From JAJECS01 sp965198185 (lineage in GTDB: Bacteria > Chloroflexota > UBA11872): a stretch of DNA of 64,000 nt. Numbering within the stretch: the stretch's first letter is position 1; the number at the start of each line of letters is the position of its first letter. Location of the stretch: the NCBI GenBank assembly GCA_965198185.1, contig CBDAOU010000001.1:682001-746000 (forward strand). Direction: 5' to 3'. This document shows positions 27,160 to 34,666 of the stretch, in pieces. The notes below the pieces were generated by a model that ran no database searches, was not told the DNA's origin, and saw nothing but the letters and a program-made list of their open reading frames with translations. The position numbers were made by a program, and so were the translations under genes.

Positions 27160-27840
27160 ATGCCAACGACGACGCTAAATCTCAATCTCACCAAGCCGCT
27201 GCCCACGGAGCGGTATGACGTTGGGGTCGTCAACGCCAACACGGATGCGGTCGACGCGGTCTTTGACGCCGCCGCCGGGCATCGGCATGACGGCACGACG
27301 GGCCAAGGCCCGCCGCTGGCCACCGATGCAATCGCCGATGCGGCCGTCACGCGGCCCAAGCTGGCTCCGGGCGCGGTTGTCACGGACAGCCTCGCCGACA
27401 CGGCGGTGACGGCAGACAAGCTGGCCGACGCTGCCGTGACGGCGGCGAAGCTGGCGCCCAACGTCGGCGGCGTCGCGCTGACCAACGTCCAGGACGGCGC
27501 CGGACGGAACGACGCGAACGTGTCGACCCATCGCGCCGAGGTGGGCTGGGGCTATGTCTCCGCTGCTGGCGGCGGCAATCGCCGGACCAAGACCGTGACG
27601 TTCGCGCAGGCGTTCGCGTCAGCCCCCATCGTGTTTGTAACGGGGCTTGGGGCGGTTTCTGGTAGCGGCGCCGAGCCGAGCGACGACCCCATCGCCGTGT
27701 TCGGCGGCCAACGCCGGGAACCCCGCTGGTTCGCGACAGATATCAGCACCACCGGGTTTACGGCTGAAGCGAACATCGCCTCCGCTGCGAACAACTCGTG
27801 GAACGGCTTTGCGTGGCTCGCCATCGGGGCGGGGGCCTGA
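27160..27840 (+). CDS. tail fibre protein with alanine/leucine repeats and H-type-lectin-like tip
   Basis: A 226-aa protein from ATG 27160 with GGAGG in front. The N-terminus (LNLTKPLPTERYDVGVVNAN) resembles fibre attachment parts. Residues 60-110 hold the tandem pattern DAAVT-x-x-KLA (AVTRPKLAPGAVVTDSLAD, TAVTADKLADAAVTAAKLA) typical of trimeric phage fibres. The C-terminal 100 residues (KTVTFAQAFASAPIVFVTG, TTGFTAEANIASA, WNGFAWLAIGAGA) fit an H-type lectin fold, which binds sugars. It would form the receptor-binding tip. Its stop overlaps the next start as TGATG. Confidence 0.75.
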   Translation: MPTTTLNLNLTKPLPTERYDVGVVNANTDAVDAVFDAAAGHRHDGTTGQGPPLATDAIADAAVTRPKLAPGAVVTDSLADTAVTADKLADAAVTAAKLAPNVGGVALTNVQDGAGRNDANVSTHRAEVGWGYVSAAGGGNRRTKTVTFAQAFASAPIVFVTGLGAVSGSGAEPSDDPIAVFGGQRREPRWFATDISTTGFTAEANIASAANNSWNGFAWLAIGAGA

Positions 27841-28841
27841 TGCCCGACACCGCGCCGCTTCTGGGTGTGCACTTCTGGAATCCGGCGCGGACGCCGGGCT
27901 ATCCCGTACCGACGCTTTTCGTGGAGCACGTGTATACCCACCCCACGGGCGACCGGCGGCGGCATTGGCAGGAAATGGCCGATCGCTGTCGAGTGCTGCG
28001 CGACGCCGGCCATCGTGTGCTGCTCAAGGTCAAGTATCGCGTCGGAGTCGATCAGCCAAGGACCGACGAGGAGTTGGACGCATTTCTCCACGGGCTGGAG
28101 GAACTGGCGCCACACTTTGGCGGCATCGACGTGACGATTGGCAACGAACCCAACTGGCGGCGCTCCGAGGGCGATGACCCCAGCGTGAGTCCCGCCTGGA
28201 TGGCCCGGGTGTTCAACGGCGCCGGCACCGAGACCGGCAATCCCTGGAACGCCTTGCAGGTGTGGCAGACACACGCCGCGTCCCGCTGCCGCTTCTTCGT
28301 CACGCCGACGGGGCCGTTCGCGCCGCGCGGCGGGCGGCCCATCGCCGAGGTCGAGCAGTCGCCGTGGGCGCGCTATAGCGCCGAGCTCTGGGAGCGGTGC
28401 CGGGACGCCGCGCGGGATACGTGGTCGCGGCGCTTCCAGGGCGTGGCGCTGCACGCCTACGCGCGCACGGGACCCGATGGCGGGGCCCACGGCGGACGGC
28501 ACGAACCGTGGCGCGATCCACGCGACCGGCTGGGGCGGCGCTGGGGATCCAACGTCTTGGAGACCTGGGACGAAGCCCTGCGCGCCGTCGGGCTGGCGCG
28601 CCAGCCCGTGATCGTCGCGGAGTACAACGCGCGCACCGACGCGCCCTCCTCCGCGGCCTATCCCGCGGGCCTGCTGCCCAACGCCTTCGCCTACGCCTGC
28701 GCGGTGTTCGGGCGGCGCCTGGAGGGCCTGGCCTGGTTCGTGGATGCCAACGGCGACGGCCATTGGCGCGAGGAAGCCCTGGCCGACGGCCGGGGGCGGA
28801 TGGCCGAGGCCGACGCCGACTTTCGGCGGGTGTGGGCGTGA
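27840..28841 (+). CDS. clan GH-A-like glycoside hydrolase in the tail/lysis operon
   Basis: A 333-aa protein from ATG 27840, coupled to the fibre gene. It reads as one TIM barrel without signal peptide: LLGVHFWNP at strand 1, LKVKYRVG at strand 3, IDVTIGNEPNWRR at strand 4, and QPVIVAEYNARTD at strand 7. Asn-Glu-Pro and the later Glu in VAEYN match the acid/base and nucleophile of clan GH-A enzymes. It could act as a depolymerase on surface glycan or as part of lysis. The exact GH family and substrate cannot be told. The stop overlaps the next start (GTGA). Confidence 0.7.
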   Translation: MPDTAPLLGVHFWNPARTPGYPVPTLFVEHVYTHPTGDRRRHWQEMADRCRVLRDAGHRVLLKVKYRVGVDQPRTDEELDAFLHGLEELAPHFGGIDVTIGNEPNWRRSEGDDPSVSPAWMARVFNGAGTETGNPWNALQVWQTHAASRCRFFVTPTGPFAPRGGRPIAEVEQSPWARYSAELWERCRDAARDTWSRRFQGVALHAYARTGPDGGAHGGRHEPWRDPRDRLGRRWGSNVLETWDEALRAVGLARQPVIVAEYNARTDAPSSAAYPAGLLPNAFAYACAVFGRRLEGLAWFVDANGDGHWREEALADGRGRMAEADADFRRVWA

Positions 28842-29086
28842 CGAGCGGCGGACGATTGAGTCCCAACGGCAATGGCCGGCTGCTGGCCCGCATCGATGAG
28901 CGCACGGCATCGATCCTGCGCGAGGTGGCGCAGCTGCGGTCGGACCTGGCGGTGCACAAGGCCGAGGCGCGCGCGACCTACGTGACGCGGGCGGAGTTTC
29001 GGCCCATCCGCAGCGTGATCTACGGGCTGGTGGGCTTGACCCTGACCAGCGTGGGCGGCGGCGTGCTGGCCCTGGTGCTGCGATGA
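28838..29086 (+). CDS. XhlA-like coiled-coil protein with C-terminal membrane helix
   Basis: An 82-aa protein from GTG 28838, overlapping the previous stop by 4 nt. The middle is a coiled-coil-like helix (RIDERTASILREVAQLRSDL), followed by a linker and one membrane helix near the C-terminus (IYGLVGLTLTSVGGGVLALV). That layout matches the haemolysin XhlA/holin-accessory type found in phage lysis cassettes. It lies between the hydrolase and the lysin. Confidence 0.65.
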   Translation: MTSGGRLSPNGNGRLLARIDERTASILREVAQLRSDLAVHKAEARATYVTRAEFRPIRSVIYGLVGLTLTSVGGGVLALVLR

Positions 29087-29102
29087 CCGGGAACCGGACC
29101 TA

Positions 29103-30110
29103 ATGGCCTATCTGCCGCCGCTCGACGGCACCATCCGCGTGACCTCGGTGTTCGATCTGGACCGCGGAAGCTACCGCCACGGCGGTCTCGACGTGGCGCT
29201 GCAACGCACGTCGGTGCATCGCCGACCGGTCAAGGCGCCGGCGCCGGGGACGATTGCCGCGGTCTGGACGACGGACCGCCCGAGCTCGCGGGCGCCGTCG
29301 ATGCGGGACGGGTTTCCCTATGGCAACGCCGTGGCGCTGCGCGATGACGCGGGCGTGCTATGGCGCTTGCTGCACTTCGACGAGCCGCCAATCGTCCGTG
29401 TGGGTGAGCGCGTGGCGGCCGGCCAAACGCTTGGGCTGTGCGACTCGACGGGGAACAGCACGGGGCACCACGTGCACCTGGACGCGTCGCCCCAGGGCGT
29501 CGTCGACCCAACGACCTTTCGCGTGCGCGGGGCGCGGGTCGACCCGCTGCGCCTGTATGCGGATACGTACGCGCGGGAGGTGGGCTATGACCCGGCGGTG
29601 CTCCGGCGGCAGATCGCCGTGGCGAGCGGCTGGAATCCGCTGGCGGTTGGCCGCACAGGGACCGAGGGCCTGGCGCAGATCGACCCACGCCGGCATCCGT
29701 CGATGCGCGGGCGCACGTTCGATCCGTTCGCGGCGCTGGACTACGTGACGCGGCTGATGGCGGGGCATCTGGATAACCGCGGCGGCGACTACCGCGAGGC
29801 GCTGGCGGACTTCCACGGCGGCGGCGGCTCGACTGGCGACGCGCGGGATCGGGGCTACCGGTACGCCGACACGATCTTGGAGGGCCTTGATATGGCAAGC
29901 ACAGCGGAGCTTGAGGCACTGCGCCGCGACCGCGACGCCAACCACAGCCGCAAGCTGGCGGCGCTGGGGCATCTCGGCGAGGTGATTCAGGCAGCGCGTC
30001 GGGCCGGTGAAGCCGCGTTCCGACCGCAGGACTGGCGACGCGTCATGACCGCCGAGCGGTTCTATCACGACCCCATGGCGCGTCCGGACCAGTCTCGCCG
30101 ACCGGGGTAG
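29103..30110 (+). CDS. two-domain lysin: M23 peptidase plus degenerate lytic transglycosylase-like domain
   Basis: A 335-aa protein from ATG 29103. Residues 1-150 form an M23/LytM peptidase with the zinc ligands in YRHGGLDVA (H-x3-D) and GHHVHLDA (H-x-H). Residues 160-255 look like an SLT-type fold (RRQIAVASGWNPLAVGRTGT, EGLAQIDPRRHPSM, ALADFHGGGG), but the usual catalytic Glu of the E-S-G motif is replaced: ASGWNP stands where ESGWNP is expected. The last 80 residues are charged helix. It would cleave peptidoglycan cross-links during release or entry. No signal peptide, so export depends on a holin. Confidence 0.8.
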   Translation: MAYLPPLDGTIRVTSVFDLDRGSYRHGGLDVALQRTSVHRRPVKAPAPGTIAAVWTTDRPSSRAPSMRDGFPYGNAVALRDDAGVLWRLLHFDEPPIVRVGERVAAGQTLGLCDSTGNSTGHHVHLDASPQGVVDPTTFRVRGARVDPLRLYADTYAREVGYDPAVLRRQIAVASGWNPLAVGRTGTEGLAQIDPRRHPSMRGRTFDPFAALDYVTRLMAGHLDNRGGDYREALADFHGGGGSTGDARDRGYRYADTILEGLDMASTAELEALRRDRDANHSRKLAALGHLGEVIQAARRAGEAAFRPQDWRRVMTAERFYHDPMARPDQSRRPG

Positions 30111-30123
30111 AGCAATTGAGAAC

Positions 30124-30188
30124 GCCCACCCGCCGCGGAGTTTCGGCGGGCGGGCCGGTTGAGGCATGTCCCCGCACCTCTTGCGGGG
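30124..30188 (+). promoter_or_regulatory. two hairpins between lysin and holin-like gene
   Basis: First hairpin: GCCCACCCGCCG (30124-30135) with CGGCGGGCGGGC (30144-30155), 11 of 12 pairs. Second: CCCCGCA (30170-30176) with TGCGGGG (30182-30188), perfect, 5-nt loop. They may terminate or attenuate transcription and set holin level. Confidence 0.55.
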
Positions 30189-30208
30189 CAAGTGATGGAG
30201 GCAGTTGG

Positions 30209-30469
30209 ATGAAGGGACAAGCAATGACGACGACCTACAGCGTGAAGCTGGGTGTACTGCGGCGCTTCGTGCGCGTCGTGGGCGCCGCGTTGGTGGCGGG
30301 CGGCGTGCCCGGAGCGGTGGCCGCCGTCCAAAGCCCCGAGATCTTCGAACTCGGGACGCAGCTGCTCGGCGCGGGCGGCGTGGCCGTGGCCGCCGGCGCG
30401 CTGGCCGCCCTGGACAAGGCCGTGCGCAGTCGGCACGGGTCCTGGTTGGGGGTACTCCGGACCGGCTAG
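30209..30469 (+). CDS. holin-like small membrane protein
   Basis: An 86-aa product from ATG 30209 with GGAG in front, or 81 aa from ATG 30224, which has GAAGGGA. Two hydrophobic helices (VRVVGAALVAGGVPGAVAAV and LLGAGGVAVAAGALAALDKA) are joined by a short loop, with a basic C-terminus ending SWLGVLRTG. Two-helix topology, size and location right after the lysin fit a holin, which would open the membrane for the lysin. A part copy of the 3' third of this gene is found at 32349-32433 beyond the DEAD-box helicase gene. Confidence 0.6.
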   Translation: MKGQAMTTTYSVKLGVLRRFVRVVGAALVAGGVPGAVAAVQSPEIFELGTQLLGAGGVAVAAGALAALDKAVRSRHGSWLGVLRTG

Positions 30470-30757
30470 CGCAGCGGCCGACGAAATCGACGATGGCGGG
30501 CGCGATGCGGCAATCAACATGGGGCTGCGCCCTCTCTGCACGCCGTGCGCGCTCGCCATCGCCCGATGTTGAGTGAATCGGGGTCCTGCCCATGACACCT
30601 CGGCGATCTGTTAGGGTGCATACAGGCGCCACAATCGGCGCATTTGGGATTCACCCGGCGGCGGACTACCCCCTCGTACAACTCCTGTCCGTTTGTCTCT
30701 TCGCCCCGCGCTGAATCGCCGTTCTCACCCTGCATCGCCCATGGAGTTCATGTCTGT

Positions 30758-32233
30758 ATGTCTTTTGAATCTCGACCGACCAGGTCACGTCGTCCCCGCC
30801 GTTCAGGCGGCCATCCGGCCGTCTGCGCTGACTGCGAGACGTCGACCACCGTCCCATTCCGACCACGGCCGGACCGGCCTGTGTACTGTCCACCGTGCTT
30901 CACCGCTCGGCGCAACGGCTCTTCCGCCGCGCCAAGGGCGCGTGATTCGGAGCCGCGCCCAACGAGTGCTCCCTCAGCTGCCGACGCTCCCGACGTCTCA
31001 TCGGCGTTTCCAGGGATTGCCCTAAGCGCGGCCAGCCGAGCCGCCCTCACGCGCATGGGCATCTCGGCGCCCACACCCATTCAGGAAGAGACCATCCCGC
31101 AGTTCCTGACGGGGTGTGACTTGATCGGGCAGGCGCGCACCGGGTCCGGGAAGACCCTGGCCTTCGCGGTGCCCATTGCCGAACGCTGCGACCCGTCGGT
31201 CCGCCGGGTCCAGGCCCTCGTGCTCGTGCCCACGCGCGAGCTGGCCATACAGGTGGCTGGCGTCGTTGAGGCCTTGGCCTCGCCACAGGGGCTGCGCGTC
31301 ACATTGCTTTACGGCGGCCGGTCGTTGCGGCCGGAATACACGGCACTGAAACGCGGCGCCCAGATCATCATTGGCACGCCGGGCCGCACGCTTGACCACC
31401 TCCGGCAGGGCACGCTCGATCTGCGAGGCGTGCGGGTCCTGGTCTTGGATGAAGCGGATGAAATGTTGGATATGGGGTTCGCCCGTGACGTTGAGGCCAT
31501 CCTCGGCCGGACGCCTGCCAGCCGCCAGACCGTACTTTTCTCGGCGACGATGCCCGGGTGGGTGGCGAAGACGGCCACTAAGCACTTGCGCAATCCGGTG
31601 ACGGTTCAGGTGGACGCGAATTTGCATGCGCCGCCCAGCGTCGAGCACCTGATCTACTCCATCAAAAAGCACGACAAATTGGGCGCGCTCCAGACCCTGC
31701 TCGATGATCGCAATGATGCGCCGGTCATCGTTTTTGGACGGACCAAGCATGGTGTGAAGAAGCTGGCCAAACAGCTCGCGGCGTTGGGCTATCCCGCCGG
31801 CGCGCTGCAAGGCAATCTCAGTCAACGCGCACGCGAGCGCATGATGGCGGACTTCCGGTCTGGCACCACGCCGGTGCTTGTGGCAACGAACGTTGCCGCC
31901 CGAGGGTTGGACATCCAAGGTATTGACCAGGTCATCAACTTTGACCTGCCGGAATCCGGGAAACTCTTCACCCACAGGGTCGGACGAACCGGTCGCATGG
32001 GCCGCTCCGGCGAGGCCGTGACCTTCGTCACACCAGATGAGGAACAGAAGTGGCGGGAGATTGTGCGGGGACTCGGCCGCCGCTTTATCCGTAAACCTTG
32101 GAAAGCCGACCGAGCGATCACGCAAGGTCCAGATCGGCCGCCACAGGGGCCGCAGCGGTCGTCCCGCCTCCGCGGAATGCCACGGCACCGCCCAGCCTTT
32201 TCCGCCGCCAACGCTTCAGCCATCTCCACCTAG
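30758..32233 (+). CDS. DEAD-box RNA helicase with N-terminal zinc ribbon
   Basis: A 491-aa protein; ATG 30758 is chosen over in-frame upstream codons that lie before any recognisable domain. Residues 1-50 include a CxxC...CxxC zinc ribbon (CADCET, YCPPC). The helicase core has the Q-motif region, AQARTGSGKT-type Walker A (ARTGSGKT), PTRELA, GG, TPGR, VLDEADEMLD, SAT, VFGRTKHG, ARGLDI and HRVGRTGRMGR, so all motifs are present. The C-terminal tail is basic and proline-rich. It unwinds RNA duplexes, likely in ribosome assembly or mRNA turnover. It lies between two copies of the holin-like gene's 3' end. Confidence 0.92.
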   Translation: MSFESRPTRSRRPRRSGGHPAVCADCETSTTVPFRPRPDRPVYCPPCFTARRNGSSAAPRARDSEPRPTSAPSAADAPDVSSAFPGIALSAASRAALTRMGISAPTPIQEETIPQFLTGCDLIGQARTGSGKTLAFAVPIAERCDPSVRRVQALVLVPTRELAIQVAGVVEALASPQGLRVTLLYGGRSLRPEYTALKRGAQIIIGTPGRTLDHLRQGTLDLRGVRVLVLDEADEMLDMGFARDVEAILGRTPASRQTVLFSATMPGWVAKTATKHLRNPVTVQVDANLHAPPSVEHLIYSIKKHDKLGALQTLLDDRNDAPVIVFGRTKHGVKKLAKQLAALGYPAGALQGNLSQRARERMMADFRSGTTPVLVATNVAARGLDIQGIDQVINFDLPESGKLFTHRVGRTGRMGRSGEAVTFVTPDEEQKWREIVRGLGRRFIRKPWKADRAITQGPDRPPQGPQRSSRLRGMPRHRPAFSAANASAIST

Positions 32234-32303
32234 GCACCGGGCCCGAACAACCTCGGCCACATTCGTGGCCGGCGATTCGAACCGCGGCGGGGGACCCTCG
32301 CGT

Positions 32304-32324
32304 GGGGCGGGTCGCGAACCGCCC
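32304..32324. repeat. GGTTCGCGAACC-type palindrome, copy 3
   Basis: GGGGCGGGTCGCGAACCGCC then C: a slightly imperfect family member immediately before the holin-gene remnant. Confidence 0.65.
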
Positions 32325-32348
32325 TTCCCCGGGATCGCGGCGAGGGGG

Positions 32349-32433
32349 GCGTGGCCGCCGGCGCGCTGGCCGCCCTGCACAAGGCCGTGCGCGCGGTTCG
32401 GGTCGTGGCTCGGGGTCGTCCGGGTCGGCTAAC
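32349..32433 (+). pseudogene. 3'-end remnant of the holin-like gene
   Basis: A block from GTGGCCGCCGGCGCG through AAGGCCGTGCGC matches 30384-30426 with one mismatch over about 43 bases, then diverges but still ends in GSWLGV-type codons and TAA in place of TAG. Only the second membrane helix and tail of the holin-like gene are present. It has no start of its own. Confidence 0.75.
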
Positions 32434-32462
32434 GCTACGGACGGTGCTCCGCAGCGCATAGG

Positions 32463-34028
32463 TCAGGCGAGTTGCGCTGGCAATCGGACCGCGAGGACCG
32501 CCAGGGTGACGCCGAGGATGCAAGCCGTGACGAGGGCGCTTGTGAGGACCGAGGGCCAGACGAAACGTTGCCAGAATCGCGGCCGGCGTCCCGACAGCCC
32601 GGACCACGTGACCACGACCAGGAGCACCCACAGGAATATGTGGAGAATCACTTCGCCGATGAGTCCCCAGTACCGTGGGTCCTGTGGATAGAGTCCATCG
32701 ATGAATCGACCGGTCCAGGCCGTCCGCATGGCCAAGTCGTCGGCGAAGGGAGTCGCCGAGCCGCTGACCAACGCGGGACCTTCGGGGATCGCGTCTCCGC
32801 TGGTCAGGCCAAGGTATACGAATGGTTTTGGGCCACTGAGGACGCCGACGGTTAGGTGATAGACCTTCCCGCTGCTGTCCGGGATGGGTACGAAGTCAAA
32901 GGACACCGTGTCATTGCGGTACCGAGCGCCGTCGACTTGGGCCCGGCTCTCGCGGATGGGGCGTTCCGAGCCTTCGGGTGTCAGACGGGCGAAGATCTCA
33001 GCCGGCGCACCCGGCGGACCGCCGTGGACATAGGCCCACACGTCGATGCGCCTGAAGTTGTCCTGGCGTGCCCGGAACCGCTGCTCGACCGCTGTGAGGG
33101 GGCCCGTATACGACCACGGGGCGACCGTTTCCCAACCGTCGCCTTTGTGGAGGCGGTGGGTCAACAGCGGCACGGTGATGATCGCCAGAAGTCCGACTGC
33201 CATCCCAAGCGCAGCTAGCTGACGGCGCCGGCTCCCTGGGGCGATGGGGAGAGCGTCTGGCCGCGCCGCCAACATCTCGAGAAACATGGCCCCAAGGGCT
33301 GCGGCGGCCAACACCTCCGCGCCTTCCTCGAATGCCAGCGGCAGCCCCACCGGCAGCCCGCCCGGCACCCCCACCGGCACCTGCGGGAATCCCAGCCAAT
33401 TGACAAGGAGGGGATAGATCAGCATGTCGTCGATCGCGTCCTGGATCAACGAACCGAGCGATAGCGCAGCCACCAGCGCCACGAGCAGCGCGCGCGCCGG
33501 GTGGCCGCGCACGGCGGCCCAAAGGACCCAGCCGCTCAACGCTGCCAGCAATACGGCAACCGGCGCCGCCACGAGCATCCAGCGGAACTGATCCGGTAGC
33601 TCCATGAGCCCCAGGGCCGGTCCGACGATCGATTTAGCGTCCACCCGCCAGTGGAGTTCCTCGATCGCAACCAGCGCTATGAGGAATCCCGCGCTCAGCC
33701 AGCCGATGACCCAGAGCCACCGCGGGCCGCTGCGGGGAGAGGGCGGCCTGAGCGCTTGCGCCGCCGCCAACGCGGCTACCACGCAGAACAGCACTCCCGA
33801 ATACCGATCAGCCGTGCCGAGCTCGTGGCCGGCGTCAAGATGTCGAAACCAGTCGACGGGCAGCAGCCAGCCCCAGCCGATCCGATAGAGCAAATACATC
33901 AGCACCAGCGCGAGATGGAAGGCCAGAAGGCCCGCCAACACCCGGGCGCGGGTACGCGGGCTGATCGCGGGCAATGCCCGAGTTAAACGCCTTGCGACCG
34001 CGGGAAGGTTCGACATCCCGGCCATCAT
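32463..34028 (-). CDS. polytopic membrane protein, paralog family type B (copy 1)
   Basis: A 521-aa protein from ATG 34028, overlapping the tsaC stop by 4 nt. Seven N-terminal helices are followed by an outer domain (DNFRRIDVWAYVHGG, FDFVPIPDSSGKVYHLTVGV, PFVYLGLTSGD) and two C-terminal helices. Shared family marks are DWFRHLDAGHELGTADRYSG after helix 1, PRWLWVIGWLSAG then IEELHW at helix 3, and FEEGAEVLAAAALG at helix 6. The outer domain, with its Q-x-F opening and F-x-P-I-P-D-S-x-G-K motif, looks like a jelly-roll that recurs in bacterial membrane glycosylation proteins. The close relative is at 52623. Confidence 0.75.
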   Translation of the reverse strand: MMAGMSNLPAVARRLTRALPAISPRTRARVLAGLLAFHLALVLMYLLYRIGWGWLLPVDWFRHLDAGHELGTADRYSGVLFCVVAALAAAQALRPPSPRSGPRWLWVIGWLSAGFLIALVAIEELHWRVDAKSIVGPALGLMELPDQFRWMLVAAPVAVLLAALSGWVLWAAVRGHPARALLVALVAALSLGSLIQDAIDDMLIYPLLVNWLGFPQVPVGVPGGLPVGLPLAFEEGAEVLAAAALGAMFLEMLAARPDALPIAPGSRRRQLAALGMAVGLLAIITVPLLTHRLHKGDGWETVAPWSYTGPLTAVEQRFRARQDNFRRIDVWAYVHGGPPGAPAEIFARLTPEGSERPIRESRAQVDGARYRNDTVSFDFVPIPDSSGKVYHLTVGVLSGPKPFVYLGLTSGDAIPEGPALVSGSATPFADDLAMRTAWTGRFIDGLYPQDPRYWGLIGEVILHIFLWVLLVVVTWSGLSGRRPRFWQRFVWPSVLTSALVTACILGVTLAVLAVRLPAQLA

Positions 34029-34666
34029 GGCGAGCCGCCCGGCGCGTCGACGATGGTGGGGGCGATGCGGCGCAGGTCGTCCCACGTGACGGCGCCGGCG
34101 CGGAGGATGCGCGGGCGGTCGCCGGTGAGGTCGACGATGGTGGAAGCCGTGCCGCCAACCGGTCCGCCGTCGAGCAGCGTGTCCACCGTTTCGCCAAGCG
34201 CCTTGCGGGCCACGGCGGCGGTGGTCGGCGGTGGATCCCCGTGCCGGTTGGCGCTGGTGCCGGTGATTGGAGCGCCCGCGCGCCGGCAGACCTCGCGCGT
34301 GGCCGCCATGCCGGGCACGCGCACCGCAACCGTGCCGCGCGCGTCGGTGATGTGCGGGTCGATCTCGGGCCGGGCTGGGATCACCAGGGTCACGCCGCCC
34401 GGCCAGAAGGCGGCGCCAAGCTCTTCCAGATAGGGGGCAGCGGCGCCAACCACCGCCACCTGCTCGGATGAGGCCAGGAGCACGGGCATGCCCGTACCCA
34501 GCGCACGGCCCTTGATAGCGGCCACGCGCGCGACCGCTTCAGGGTTGGTGATGCTGGCCGCCAGGCCGTAGAGCGTGTCGGTGGGGATCACCGCGACACC
34601 GCCGCCGGCGATGACGCGGGCGCAGCGGTCGATGGCCGCGTCGGTGGGTTGCGCGGATCGGCTCAC
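34025..34666 (-). CDS. tsaC: L-threonylcarbamoyladenylate synthase (TsaC/Sua5/YrdC family)
   Basis: A 213-aa YrdC-domain protein from GTG 34666, coupled to the HAD gene by a 4-nt overlap. Typical features are the N-terminal GGGVAVIPTDTLYGLAAS, AIKGRALGTGMPVLLAS with the K-x-R pocket, FWPGGVTLVIPA, VAVRVPGMAATREVC, and APITGTSANRHGDPP. It makes threonylcarbamoyl-AMP from threonine, bicarbonate and ATP for the t6A modification of tRNAs that read ANN codons. The C-terminal Sua5 domain is absent, so this is the short bacterial form. It lies mid-operon between HAD and a type B membrane protein. Confidence 0.92.
   Translation of the reverse strand: MSRSAQPTDAAIDRCARVIAGGGVAVIPTDTLYGLAASITNPEAVARVAAIKGRALGTGMPVLLASSEQVAVVGAAAPYLEELGAAFWPGGVTLVIPARPEIDPHITDARGTVAVRVPGMAATREVCRRAGAPITGTSANRHGDPPPTTAAVARKALGETVDTLLDGGPVGGTASTIVDLTGDRPRILRAGAVTWDDLRRIAPTIVDAPGGSP

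Larger units (their letters stand above)
22306..30469 (+). mobile_element. phage-like segment 2 (capsid, tail and lysis genes)
   Basis: Nine genes on one strand with mostly overlapping or close junctions: capsid, small protein, adaptor-like protein, large tail protein, fibre, glycoside hydrolase, XhlA-like protein, M23 lysin and holin-like protein. No tail tube, sheath, tape-measure, integrase or replication gene is present, which suggests a short-tailed or defective particle. A part copy of the last gene lies at 32349-32433. Confidence 0.65.

Noticed and set aside
28397..29086. A 229-codon frame ending with the XhlA-like gene
   Set aside because: Only its last 82 codons (from GTG 28838, coupled to the preceding stop) look like protein; the upstream part is an out-of-frame reading of the glycoside hydrolase gene.
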